This document shows, piece by piece, positions 1 through 6,226 of a stretch of DNA of 7,181 nt. Position numbers and translations under genes: made by a program. The stretch is from Candidatus Mesolinea sp. UBA5823 (GTDB lineage Bacteria; Chloroflexota; Anaerolineae; Anaerolineales; Anaerolineaceae), in NCBI GenBank assembly GCA_002417685.1, contig DICP01000045.1, positions 1-7,181 on the forward strand, written 5' to 3'. Below the pieces are notes generated by a model. It made no database searches, was not told the origin of the DNA, and was given only the letters and a program-made list of their open reading frames with translations. Numbering within the stretch: the first letter of the stretch is position 1; each line of letters begins with the position of its first letter.

Positions 1-324
1 CGGGGGAACGTACTCACGCTCCTCAAGCGGTTCAGAGTTCGTTTTAAGTGGGGCAATGACCTCTTCAGGCAGGTCCGCGTTTAACAGATAGTCCTGGTAG
101 TGCCTGTCCTGTTCAACATCGAAATGTGCTTCAAATTCCGGATCAAGCCTTTCATCAGGGAAATCAGGTGGGTATCCTGTCTCAGGTCCATCCCCTTCAG
201 GAGCAACATTTTGGGAGATGTCCTGGACATCGAGATGGTTCGATGTGGCTGCGGCTGGAGAAAGCTGCAGGGCGAAAGAAAACGCCAATAAACAAGTAAA
301 TATTCGGGCAAGTTTTTTATTCAT
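1..324 (-). CDS. Secreted protein of unknown function, N-terminal part only (cut by left edge)
   Basis: Reading leftwards from an ATG at 324-322, the frame stays open for 108 codons to the window edge with no stop, so the gene continues outside. The first ~26 residues form a classic Sec signal peptide: basic start (MNKKLAR), a hydrophobic core (IFTCLLAFSFALQL), then a probable signal peptidase I site after SPAAA. There is no lipobox at the cleavage region, so the product is probably released or attached by something further downstream. The mature N-terminus is strongly acidic and proline-rich (PEGDGPETGYPPDFPDERLDPEFEAHFD), a composition seen in linkers and pro-regions, and shows no domain I recognise. 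An AAGG element at 334-331 lies 6 bases before the ATG and supports this start. It is divergent from metH. It could be the pro-region of a secreted enzyme or the start of a surface protein; the visible part does not decide. Confidence 0.8.
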   Translation of the reverse strand, partial: MNKKLARIFTCLLAFSFALQLSPAAATSNHLDVQDISQNVAPEGDGPETGYPPDFPDERLDPEFEAHFDVEQDRHYQDYLLNADLPEEVIAPLKTNSEPLEEREYVPP

Positions 325-377
325 GGGGTCCCTTTCTGGACAAACAAAACAATTATCGAAATTCCACTTTTATAAAA

Positions 378-383
378 ATTATA
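378..383 (-). promoter_or_regulatory. Candidate -10 box for the leftward secreted-protein gene
   Basis: On the minus strand this reads TATAAT, a perfect -10 consensus, inside a very AT-rich patch. It would start transcription about 45 bases before the ATG at 324. No good -35 hexamer lies 16-18 bases upstream (that stretch is GC-rich, around CCCGGG), so the promoter is either activator-dependent or the match is due to local AT richness. Confidence 0.4.
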
Positions 384-421
384 TACTATTTTTCCCAACC
401 CCGGGTGAAACATCAAGACTG

Positions 422-469
422 ATAGTGGAAAATCATCTTTACGATCATAAAAATATCTTTTTTCACTAT
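422..469. repeat. Imperfect inverted repeat in the divergent intergenic region
   Basis: ATAGTG at 422-427, followed by AAAA after one extra G, is mirrored by TTTT plus CACTAT ending at 469. The arms pair over about 10 bases with a single bulge, around a 25-base AT-rich centre. It lies between the two outward-facing promoters, about 45 bases upstream of the metH -35 hexamer. Such placement would fit a regulator site or extruded hairpin, but in AT-rich DNA it may also be chance. Confidence 0.3.
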
Positions 470-513
470 GACCTGTTGCCGCTGTCATATCCTTAGCTTG
501 TAAGACTAATTAA

Positions 514-542
514 TTGACGCATCATTGCGGTTATGTTAAACT
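514..542 (+). promoter_or_regulatory. Likely sigma70-type promoter of metH
   Basis: TTGACG at 514-519 (5 of 6 to consensus) is followed, after exactly 17 bases, by TAAACT at 537-542 (4 of 6). The predicted transcript would start near 549, leaving a leader of only about 30 bases before the GTG start at 579. Such a leader is too short to hold a SAM or cobalamin riboswitch, so control of metH, if any, would have to act at the promoter. Confidence 0.6.
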
Positions 543-569
543 TTTTCAATTCATTGGATTATCCTTATT

Positions 570-573
570 GAGG
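570..573 (+). promoter_or_regulatory. Ribosome binding site fixing the GTG start of metH
   Basis: GAGG at 570-573 lies five bases before the GTG at 579. The protein from this GTG begins with a short polar lead-in and reaches the homocysteine-domain motif DGAMGT at residue 25, as expected for the family. There is no in-frame ATG nearby before the conserved region, so GTG is the best start. Confidence 0.65.
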
Positions 574-578
574 CTGCT

Positions 579-3500
579 GTGCAAGAAACTAAAACGATTG
601 TCAGGAAGACTGCATATCTGGATGCGCTTAAAGAGCGCGTCTTAGTGTTTGATGGCGCCATGGGCACCATGCTGCAGAGCATGAAGCTCACGGAAGCCGA
701 TTTTGGCGGGAAAGCGCTCGTGGGCTGCAATGATGCCCTGGTGCTTTCTTCGCCAGATATCATTGCAAGCGTGCATCGCGCTTACCTTGAAGCCGGCGCG
801 GACGTCATCGAAACGGACACTTTCCGCGCTAACCGCCTCACTTTAGCCGATTACGGCTTAGCTGACCGCGTCATCGAGCTCAACCGCGCAGCCGCACAGC
901 TTGCCCGCCGCGTCGCAGGCAGCTTCAGCACACCTGAAAAACCGCGCTTTGTAGCCGGCTCCATGGGTCCATCGGGAAAGCTCATCTCCACGGATGACCC
1001 GCAAATGTCCGATGTCACCTTTGAGGAGTTAGCCGATGTCTTCCGCGAGCAAGCTGTAGGCCTCATCCAAGGCGGCGCAGATTTGTTGCTGCTGGAGACG
1101 CAGCAAGATATCCTCGAGGTGAAGGCAGCGATTAATGGCATCCAGCGCGCCTTTGAGGAGGAAGGCGTAATATTGCCCATTCAAGCCCAGGTTACCCTGG
1201 ACGTGAACGGCAAGATGCTTTTAGGCTCGGATATCACTGCGGTGACCGCCATCCTGCAAGGGATGGGCGTGAGTGTGATCGGCATGAACTGCTCGACCGG
1301 ACCGGAGCACATGCGCTCTTCCGTAGCTTACCTGAGCGAGCATGCTACGCTGCCAATTTCGGTGATCCCGAATGCCGGCTTGCCGATGAACGTAAACGGT
1401 GAGGCGGTTTACCCCATGCAGCCAGGACCGTTTTCGGATTTACTCGCGGAGTATGTGCACGAATATGGCGTGCGGGTGGTGGGCGGCTGTTGTGGCACGC
1501 GCCCGGAGCACATCCGTGAGCTGGTGGCTAAGCTGCCCCAAAATCTGACAGAGCGTCCCGCGCCGCAACCCGAGGCGGAGTTAGCCTCACCTGTGCAAGC
1601 TGTGCCGATCGAGCAGCAGCCCGTGCCCTTCTTGGTGGGCGAACGGCTGAATGCGCAAGGCTCACGGGCATTCAAGCGTTTGCTGCTGGCGGAGGATTTT
1701 GACGGGATGCTCCAGATTGCGCGTGAGCAGGTGGAAAACGGCGCGCATGGGCTGGACGTGAGCGTGGCGCTTACCGAACGCAGCAACGAAGCTGAACTGA
1801 TGGCTAAGCTGGTTAAGCGCCTCTCATTGGAAGTGCCTGTACCGTTGATTATTGACTCGACCGAGCCAGAGGTCATAGAAGCCGCACTGCAGAATACCCC
1901 AGGGCGCTGCCTGATTAACTCTACTAATCTGGAATCCGGCGAGGCTAAAGCACGGCGCATCTTTGCGCTAGCCAGGCAATACAGCGCCGCTGTGCTGGCG
2001 CTCACAATTGACGAACAAGGCATGGCAAAAACCGCTGAGCGCAAGCTGGAAGTAGCGGAACGAATTTATCATCTGGCTGTGGATGAATGCGGCTTGCAGC
2101 CTCAGGACTTAGTATTTGATGACCTGACCTTCACCCTCGCTACCGGGGAAGAGGTATACCGCAACTCGGCGGTAGAGACCCTACACGGGATCACGCTCAT
2201 CAAGCAAGCCTTAGCGGGTGTGCACACCTCGCTGGGCGTCAGCAACGTCTCCTTTGGGCTCTCGCCAGCCTCGCGGAAGGTAATCAATAGCGTTTTTCTC
2301 TATCATGCGGTTACAGCCGGTTTGGATATGGCTATCGTGAATCCCGCGCAAATCAAACCGTATGCGGAAATCCTGCCAGAAGAACGCGAACTGGCTGAAG
2401 CCTTAATTTTCAATAAGCACGAGAACGCATTGGCTGATCTCATCGCTTATTTTGATGCCAACCCTGAAGCCGCAGGGGATGATGGACAAAAAGTTGACAT
2501 CTTTGAAGGCTTAAGCGCAAGCGAGCGGCTGCGAGAGCGTATCCTGCGCCGGCAAAAGCTTGGCGTTGAGGAAGATATTGATTCTATATTGGCAGAGCAC
2601 CCCGAGCAGCCTAAGAGCAAAACCGCCGTGGAGATTCTTAATACTATCTTGCTGCCGGCAATGAAAGAGGTCGGTGACCGCTTCGGCGCGGGTGAGCTGA
2701 TCCTGCCCTTTGTGCTCCAATCGGCTGAGGTGATGAAAAGAGCCGTGGCGTATTTGGAGAATTACCTCGAGAAAAAGCAAGGCACCAGCAAAGGTAAGTT
2801 GGTGCTGGCTACGGTCTACGGCGATGTGCACGATATTGGCAAGAATTTAGTCAAGACGATCATCTCCAACAATGGCTACGAGGTCGTGGACCTGGGCAAG
2901 CAGGTGCCGGCGGAGATGATCATTCAGGCTGCTATCGAGGAAAACGCAACGGCGATTGGCTTGAGCGCGCTGCTCGTCTCGACTAGTAAGCAGATGCCCC
3001 TAATCGTGAATGAATTGCACCGCCGCAAGCTGGACTTCCCGGTGCTGATTGGCGGGGCGGCTATCAACGCTCGCTTTGGTTGGCGCATCCTCAGATGCGA
3101 CGATGGCGAGCTGTATGCGCCTGGCGTATATTACTGTAAGGATGCCTTCGAAGGTTTAGCGGTAATGGAAACCTTAGCCAACCCGCAGCGCTATCAAGAA
3201 AGCTTGGCTGATTTGCGGCGCAAATCGGAGCATGAATTTGCCTCGGAGCGCACCACAGCAGAACCCGCTAAGGTAGCAGCTAAAGAACGCAGCCTCCCGC
3301 CAGCTGAGTTTATTCCTACAGTCTCGGAGTGGGGTCCGCGCGTGGTGGCATCCATGCCGCTGCCTTTGGTGGCGGATCACCTGAGCCTGAATGAGCTTTA
3401 CCGCCTCTCATGGGGCGCGAAAAACGCGCACGGCGAGGAGTGGCAGCGCCTAAAAGCTGAGTTTGATGCCCGGCGCTTGCGGATGTTAGCCGATGCTGAA

Positions 3501-4103
3501 AAGCATGGCTGGCTCAAGCCTCAAGGTGTATATGGCTATTGGCCAGCGTTAGCCGATGGCAATACCCTCATCCTCTATGACCCGGCGAGCTTAGAAGAAC
3601 CCGAACCCCGCGAGCTAGAGCGTTTTGAGTTCCCTCGCCAAGCAGGTGGAGAAGGAATATCTCTGGCGGATTACTTCCTTCCGGTTGGGTCGGAGCGCTT
3701 TGACGTGGTGGCGCTGCAAGTGGTGACGGTAGGGGAAGCTGCCAGCCAGCATTTCGCTGAGCTGGAAGCTGCGCAAAATTACTCTGAAGCCTACTTTGTG
3801 CATGGCTTGGCGGTGCAGATGGCGGAGGCTGCGGCTGATTACCTGCACGATCACATCCGGCGGGAACTTGGCATGCGGGAGAAGCAAGGCTTGCGCTACT
3901 CCTGGGGCTATCCAGCTATACCGGAGCTGGCGGATCATCGCAAAGTGTTTGATTTACTGCCGGTGGAGCAAGCATTGGGCATGCAGCTCACACCGGCTTA
4001 CCAGCTCGTACCGGAAGAATCCACTGCCGCCATCATCGTGCACCATCCTTTGGCGAAATACTTTAATATAGGCGTCAGCCGCATCAATCAATTGTTGGGT
4101 TAG
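579..4103 (+). CDS. metH: Cobalamin-dependent methionine synthase (5-methyltetrahydrofolate-homocysteine methyltransferase)
   Basis: This 1174-aa cytoplasmic enzyme transfers a methyl group from 5-methyltetrahydrofolate via methylcobalamin to homocysteine, giving methionine (EC 2.1.1.13). Length and modules match full-size MetH. Residues ~12-318: homocysteine domain with DGAMGT (25-30) and the zinc ligands Cys238 (GMNCSTGP), Cys304 and Cys305 (GGCCGT). Residues 318-347: Pro/Ala/Glu linker. Residues ~348-605: pterin-binding domain with VGERLNAQGS and GVSNVSFG. Residues ~640-738: cobalamin cap. Residues ~739-868: B12 domain with DVHDIG (749-754; His751 is the lower cobalt ligand) and IGG at 824-826. 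Residues ~905-1170: reactivation domain with the AdoMet-binding RYSWGYPAIP (Arg1106). The start is GTG, with GAGG at 570-573 five bases upstream. The C-terminal module resembles the Deinococcus/Mycobacterium type more than E. coli. The next step, AdoMet-driven reductive repair, is implied by the intact reactivation domain; the reductant partner is not in the window. Confidence 0.97.
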   Translation: MQETKTIVRKTAYLDALKERVLVFDGAMGTMLQSMKLTEADFGGKALVGCNDALVLSSPDIIASVHRAYLEAGADVIETDTFRANRLTLADYGLADRVIELNRAAAQLARRVAGSFSTPEKPRFVAGSMGPSGKLISTDDPQMSDVTFEELADVFREQAVGLIQGGADLLLLETQQDILEVKAAINGIQRAFEEEGVILPIQAQVTLDVNGKMLLGSDITAVTAILQGMGVSVIGMNCSTGPEHMRSSVAYLSEHATLPISVIPNAGLPMNVNGEAVYPMQPGPFSDLLAEYVHEYGVRVVGGCCGTRPEHIRELVAKLPQNLTERPAPQPEAELASPVQAVPIEQQPVPFLVGERLNAQGSRAFKRLLLAEDFDGMLQIAREQVENGAHGLDVSVALTERSNEAELMAKLVKRLSLEVPVPLIIDSTEPEVIEAALQNTPGRCLINSTNLESGEAKARRIFALARQYSAAVLALTIDEQGMAKTAERKLEVAERIYHLAVDECGLQPQDLVFDDLTFTLATGEEVYRNSAVETLHGITLIKQALAGVHTSLGVSNVSFGLSPASRKVINSVFLYHAVTAGLDMAIVNPAQIKPYAEILPEERELAEALIFNKHENALADLIAYFDANPEAAGDDGQKVDIFEGLSASERLRERILRRQKLGVEEDIDSILAEHPEQPKSKTAVEILNTILLPAMKEVGDRFGAGELILPFVLQSAEVMKRAVAYLENYLEKKQGTSKGKLVLATVYGDVHDIGKNLVKTIISNNGYEVVDLGKQVPAEMIIQAAIEENATAIGLSALLVSTSKQMPLIVNELHRRKLDFPVLIGGAAINARFGWRILRCDDGELYAPGVYYCKDAFEGLAVMETLANPQRYQESLADLRRKSEHEFASERTTAEPAKVAAKERSLPPAEFIPTVSEWGPRVVASMPLPLVADHLSLNELYRLSWGAKNAHGEEWQRLKAEFDARRLRMLADAEKHGWLKPQGVYGYWPALADGNTLILYDPASLEEPEPRELERFEFPRQAGGEGISLADYFLPVGSERFDVVALQVVTVGEAASQHFAELEAAQNYSEAYFVHGLAVQMAEAAADYLHDHIRRELGMREKQGLRYSWGYPAIPELADHRKVFDLLPVEQALGMQLTPAYQLVPEESTAAIIVHHPLAKYFNIGVSRINQLLG

Positions 4104-4119
4104 CCAGTGATCTCACTGG
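4104..4119 (+). repeat. Perfect hairpin immediately after the metH stop
   Basis: The 16 bases starting directly after the metH stop codon (4101-4103) are an inverted repeat: CCAGTG, loop ATCT, CACTGG. It has a six-pair stem, or seven pairs with a two-base loop. It is not followed by a T-run, so it is not a stand-alone intrinsic terminator; it may protect the metH mRNA 3' end or assist the stronger hairpin beginning seven bases further on. Confidence 0.55.
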
Positions 4120-4126
4120 AACTTCT

Positions 4127-4171
4127 GCAGGCTTAGCTCGTCTTCTAGAAGGAGCATAAGCCTGCTTTTGT
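4127..4171 (+). terminator. Rho-independent terminator of metH
   Basis: A nine-base perfect inverted repeat (GCAGGCTTA at 4127-4135, TAAGCCTGC at 4157-4165) encloses a second stem (GCTC with GAGC) and an inner palindrome CTTCTAGAAG. Together they form one long stem with small bulges, followed directly by TTTTGT. The GC-rich base plus T-run is the normal form of an intrinsic terminator and should separate metH from the lipoprotein gene downstream. The T-run is short, so termination may be incomplete. Confidence 0.75.
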
Positions 4172-4192
4172 ATTGGTGTTGCTCTAGTGCGG

Positions 4193-4198
4193 TACAAT
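4193..4198 (+). promoter_or_regulatory. Possible -10 box for the DUF3048 lipoprotein gene
   Basis: TACAAT at 4193-4198 is a 5-of-6 match to the -10 consensus, between the metH terminator and the lipoprotein start at 4217. The -35 side is weak (TTGTAT at 4168-4173 with a long 19-base spacer, or TTGGTG with a short 14-base one). A start about seven bases downstream would fall at the edge of the ribosome binding site, giving an unusually short leader, so this call is tentative. Confidence 0.35.
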
Positions 4199-4205
4199 AA
4201 CGCTT

Positions 4206-4210
4206 GGAGA
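4206..4210 (+). promoter_or_regulatory. Ribosome binding site deciding the DUF3048 lipoprotein start
   Basis: GGAGA ends six bases before the ATG at 4217. This supports the ATG over the upstream in-frame GTG at 4187, from which translation would place a charged decapeptide before the signal peptide. Confidence 0.7.
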
Positions 4211-4216
4211 ATTAAA

Positions 4217-5416
4217 ATGATCAAAAATAAATTTAGTTTTCTACTCGTCTCTTTTACCATTATCTTGCTGGTCTCAGCCTGCAATGGCAGTGCCATACCG
4301 AGCGTAACCCTCAGCCCGGGTGAGCAAACTGCTGTAGTGCAAACGCTTACAGCTATGGCACCGACTGAGCCCTCAGCCACTCCAACACCCACGGTTACAT
4401 TAACTCCTAAACCTTCGGCTACTCCTACCAAACCGCAGACCTCGGTTGGTCCAGATGAATTCCCGGAGGGGGTGAACCCGCTAACTGGCTTGAAGGTGGA
4501 AAACCCTGAGCTGCTCAAGCGCCGGCCGGTATTGGTCAAGGTGTCTAATTATCCTGCCGAAGGCCGTCCGCATGCTGGGCTTTCCTATGCCGATATTGTT
4601 TTTGAGTATTTCATTGGAGGGGGATCCAACCGATTTAACGCCATTTATTACGGCCAAGATTGTAATAAGGTTGGACCGGTGCGGTCTGGAAGATTGGTTG
4701 ACCCGGAGCTGACCCGCATGTACCAAGGTGTGTTAGCAATGTCTGGCGCTAATCAGGAGAACGTATTCCCGCGTATTACCGAATTGCTGGGTAACCGAGT
4801 CATTACCGAGGGCAACTGCCCTGGACTTTGCCGCGATGATTACACCGTGATGGGCGTGTTTGCCAATACGGCTGATATCACCAACGTGATGAAAGCCAGA
4901 GGCGTCCAAATCGACAACCCCGATTTGACAGGCATGCTCTTTGATACCGCTGTTCCTGCTGGTGGTGAACCGGCAGAAAAAGCGACGCTTTTCTACTTCG
5001 ATTTTAACAAAGGTGATTGGACCTATGACTCAGAAAGCGGCAAGTATTTGCGCTGGATTGAGAATGCCTATAACTATAGCGAAATGATTCCGCTTGTGGA
5101 CCGCCTGACCAATGAACAGTTGGCTTTTTCCAATGTTATTATGGCTTACGCCAATTACACCGAATACACCAGCGTGCTGCATGCCATTGGCGTATGGGAT
5201 AACACCGAGGGCAATAATGCTATCCTCTTCCGTGATGGACAGGCTTACCCAATTATTTGGAAGACGGTAGACCCAGATAAACCTATGGTGTTCTTGGATG
5301 CCGAGGGTAACCCCTTCCCGCTCAAACCCGGCAACACCTGGATCAACCTTATCGGCAACAGTTCCACACTCGTGAAGGCGGACGGAACCTGGACTTTTAC
5401 CTTTAGCATGCCATAG
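4217..5416 (+). CDS. DUF3048 (YerB-like) lipoprotein
   Basis: A 399-aa exported lipoprotein of the DUF3048 family, whose best-known member is Bacillus subtilis YerB; the biochemical function is not known to me. The signal peptide (MIKNK, hydrophobic segment 6-19) ends in lipobox VSAC with Cys22 as the lipidation site. A Thr/Pro-rich spacer (about 48-78) follows and would hold the domain away from the membrane. The conserved N-terminal domain begins at NPLTGL (87-92), continues with RRPVLVKVSN (102-111), a glycine-rich GGGSNRF segment and the family signature KVGPVRSGR (151-159). The C-terminal domain shows YDSESGKYLRW (270-280), NVIM (306-309) and FRDGQAYPIIW (338-348). The start is the ATG at 4217 because GGAG at 4206-4209 is well spaced and the signal peptide begins there; an in-frame GTG at 4187 would add ten residues ahead of the signal peptide and lacks a ribosome site. 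The next gene begins four bases after its stop. Confidence 0.88.
   Translation: MIKNKFSFLLVSFTIILLVSACNGSAIPSVTLSPGEQTAVVQTLTAMAPTEPSATPTPTVTLTPKPSATPTKPQTSVGPDEFPEGVNPLTGLKVENPELLKRRPVLVKVSNYPAEGRPHAGLSYADIVFEYFIGGGSNRFNAIYYGQDCNKVGPVRSGRLVDPELTRMYQGVLAMSGANQENVFPRITELLGNRVITEGNCPGLCRDDYTVMGVFANTADITNVMKARGVQIDNPDLTGMLFDTAVPAGGEPAEKATLFYFDFNKGDWTYDSESGKYLRWIENAYNYSEMIPLVDRLTNEQLAFSNVIMAYANYTEYTSVLHAIGVWDNTEGNNAILFRDGQAYPIIWKTVDPDKPMVFLDAEGNPFPLKPGNTWINLIGNSSTLVKADGTWTFTFSMP
4370..4432 (+). other. Low-complexity Thr/Pro/Ser/Ala spacer in the lipoprotein
   Basis: Codons here encode residues 52-72, an alternation of Pro with Ser, Ala, Thr and occasional Lys (PSATPTPTVTLTPKPSATPT). The DNA is correspondingly repetitive in C and A triplets. 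Such spacers after a lipid-anchored cysteine are common in Chloroflexota and Gram-positive lipoproteins and serve as flexible stalks; this is the clearest compositional hint to the host's phylum. Confidence 0.7.
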
Positions 5417-5420
5417 CCTC

Positions 5421-6146
5421 GTGAAAACCCTGATCATTTCCGACATTCATGCCAACGCCACAGCTTTACAGGCGGTTTTGGAGGATGCCGGAGCCATAGA
5501 TCGCGTCTGGTGCTTGGGGGATGTGGTGGGGTATGGACCCGAGCCCAACGAATGTGTAGAAATCCTTAAAACACTGCCTAATCTGACTTGCCTGCTGGGC
5601 AATCACGATGCTGCCGTGATGGGGTTTATTGACCTGTGGGCTTTCAATGATGAAGCCCGCAGAGCGCTTGAAGTGCAGATGCGCCTGCTGAGCGAGGAAT
5701 CCCGCCAGTTCCTTGGGCTTCTGAAGCCAAAAGATGTTCAAGATGGAGTGACCCTCGCCCATGGCAGCCCGCGTGACTCGATTTGGGAATATGTGATGAG
5801 CGCTAAGGTGGCAGAGCGTAATTTTTCTGCTTTTGAGACCCAAGTCTGCTTAATTGGACATTCGCACATCCCAGTCATTTTTGTGGACAATGGGCGTAGA
5901 TCCCTGCAAGTTTTGATGCCTTCATCCGGTGATATGTGGCGCTCGAAGCAGCGCTTTTTGCTCAACCCCGGCTCCGTTGGGCAGCCGCGCGACCGTGACC
6001 CGCGCGCCGCTTATGTGCTCTGGGATAGCGAAGAAGATATTTGGACTTATCATCGGGTTAATTATGATGTTGCACCTGTGCAGGAAAAAATCTTAGCTTT
6101 AGGAATTCCTTCCATTCACGCGATGCGTTTGGCATATGGGATGTGA
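5421..6146 (+). CDS. Calcineurin-like metallophosphoesterase (YfcE/MJ0936-like)
   Basis: A 241-aa cytoplasmic phosphoesterase; no signal peptide or membrane segment is visible. All motifs of the two-metal calcineurin-like fold are present in order: SDIHAN (Asp8, His10), GDVVGYGP (Asp34), GNHD (Asn61, His62), AHGSP (His114) and GHSHIP (His147, His149), then NPGSVGQPRD (182-191), typical of the small bacterial/archaeal YfcE-like branch. Length is normal. Members hydrolyse phosphodiesters or phosphomonoesters, usually with Mn2+ or similar metals, but the natural substrate cannot be read from sequence; annotations as diadenosine tetraphosphatase in this branch are often not proven. The GTG start follows the lipoprotein stop by four bases with no Shine-Dalgarno element in front, so translation probably depends on ribosomes finishing the upstream gene. 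No alternative start fits, since SDIH begins only seven residues in. Confidence 0.92.
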   Translation: MKTLIISDIHANATALQAVLEDAGAIDRVWCLGDVVGYGPEPNECVEILKTLPNLTCLLGNHDAAVMGFIDLWAFNDEARRALEVQMRLLSEESRQFLGLLKPKDVQDGVTLAHGSPRDSIWEYVMSAKVAERNFSAFETQVCLIGHSHIPVIFVDNGRRSLQVLMPSSGDMWRSKQRFLLNPGSVGQPRDRDPRAAYVLWDSEEDIWTYHRVNYDVAPVQEKILALGIPSIHAMRLAYGM

Positions 6147-6226
6147 CTCGCTAGATTGGAACTGCGAAAGCTCATTTAGCGTCTACACAATAGTTCTAAA
6201 AAATCAAGCAATAAGAAGGAGTGAAT
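6147..6226 (+). other. Short intergenic gap between phosphoesterase and DUF4349 genes
   Basis: Eighty bases. A weak stem (CGCTA at 6149-6153 with TAGCG at 6177-6181) encloses a long loop and is not followed by a T-run, so I do not call a terminator. TTGGAA at 6156-6161 and TACACA at 6184-6189 are too far apart (22 bases) for a normal promoter. Read-through from the upstream gene is the simplest reading. Confidence 0.4.
6216..6221 (+). promoter_or_regulatory. Ribosome binding site deciding the DUF4349 start
   Basis: AAGGAG, an excellent Shine-Dalgarno match, lies five bases before the ATG at 6227. The in-frame GTG at 6221 overlaps the element itself and therefore cannot be the start. Confidence 0.85.

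Noticed and set aside
81..311. A 76-codon minus-strand frame near the left edge
   Set aside because: It is in a different frame from the secreted-protein gene, which has a proper start, ribosome site and signal peptide over the same bases.
368..377. Palindrome TTTTATAAAA
   Set aside because: A ten-base AT-only palindrome in an AT-rich patch is expected by chance; no partner copy is present in the window.
218..496. A 92-codon plus-strand frame in the left intergenic area
   Set aside because: It overlaps the signal peptide of the minus-strand gene and the AT-rich promoter gap, has no ribosome site, and encodes no recognisable protein.
325..578. SAM or cobalamin riboswitch upstream of metH
   Set aside because: Looked for because metH is often so regulated, but no conserved helices or B12-box-like segment are visible and the likely transcript start leaves only about 30 leader bases.
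1409..2044. A 211-codon open frame on the minus strand inside metH
   Set aside because: It lies entirely opposite the pterin-binding region of a clearly real gene, has a low-complexity Ser/Ala/Arg-rich product with no domain, and no ribosome site. It reflects the codon bias of metH.
4084..4539. A 151-codon minus-strand frame spanning the metH terminator and the DUF3048 start
   Set aside because: Its Gly/Val-rich stretch is simply the antisense of the Thr/Pro spacer codons; it crosses a terminator and a promoter region and has no recognisable product.
6149..6181. Possible terminator between the phosphoesterase and DUF4349 genes
   Set aside because: The stem is only five pairs with a 23-base loop and has no T-run after it.
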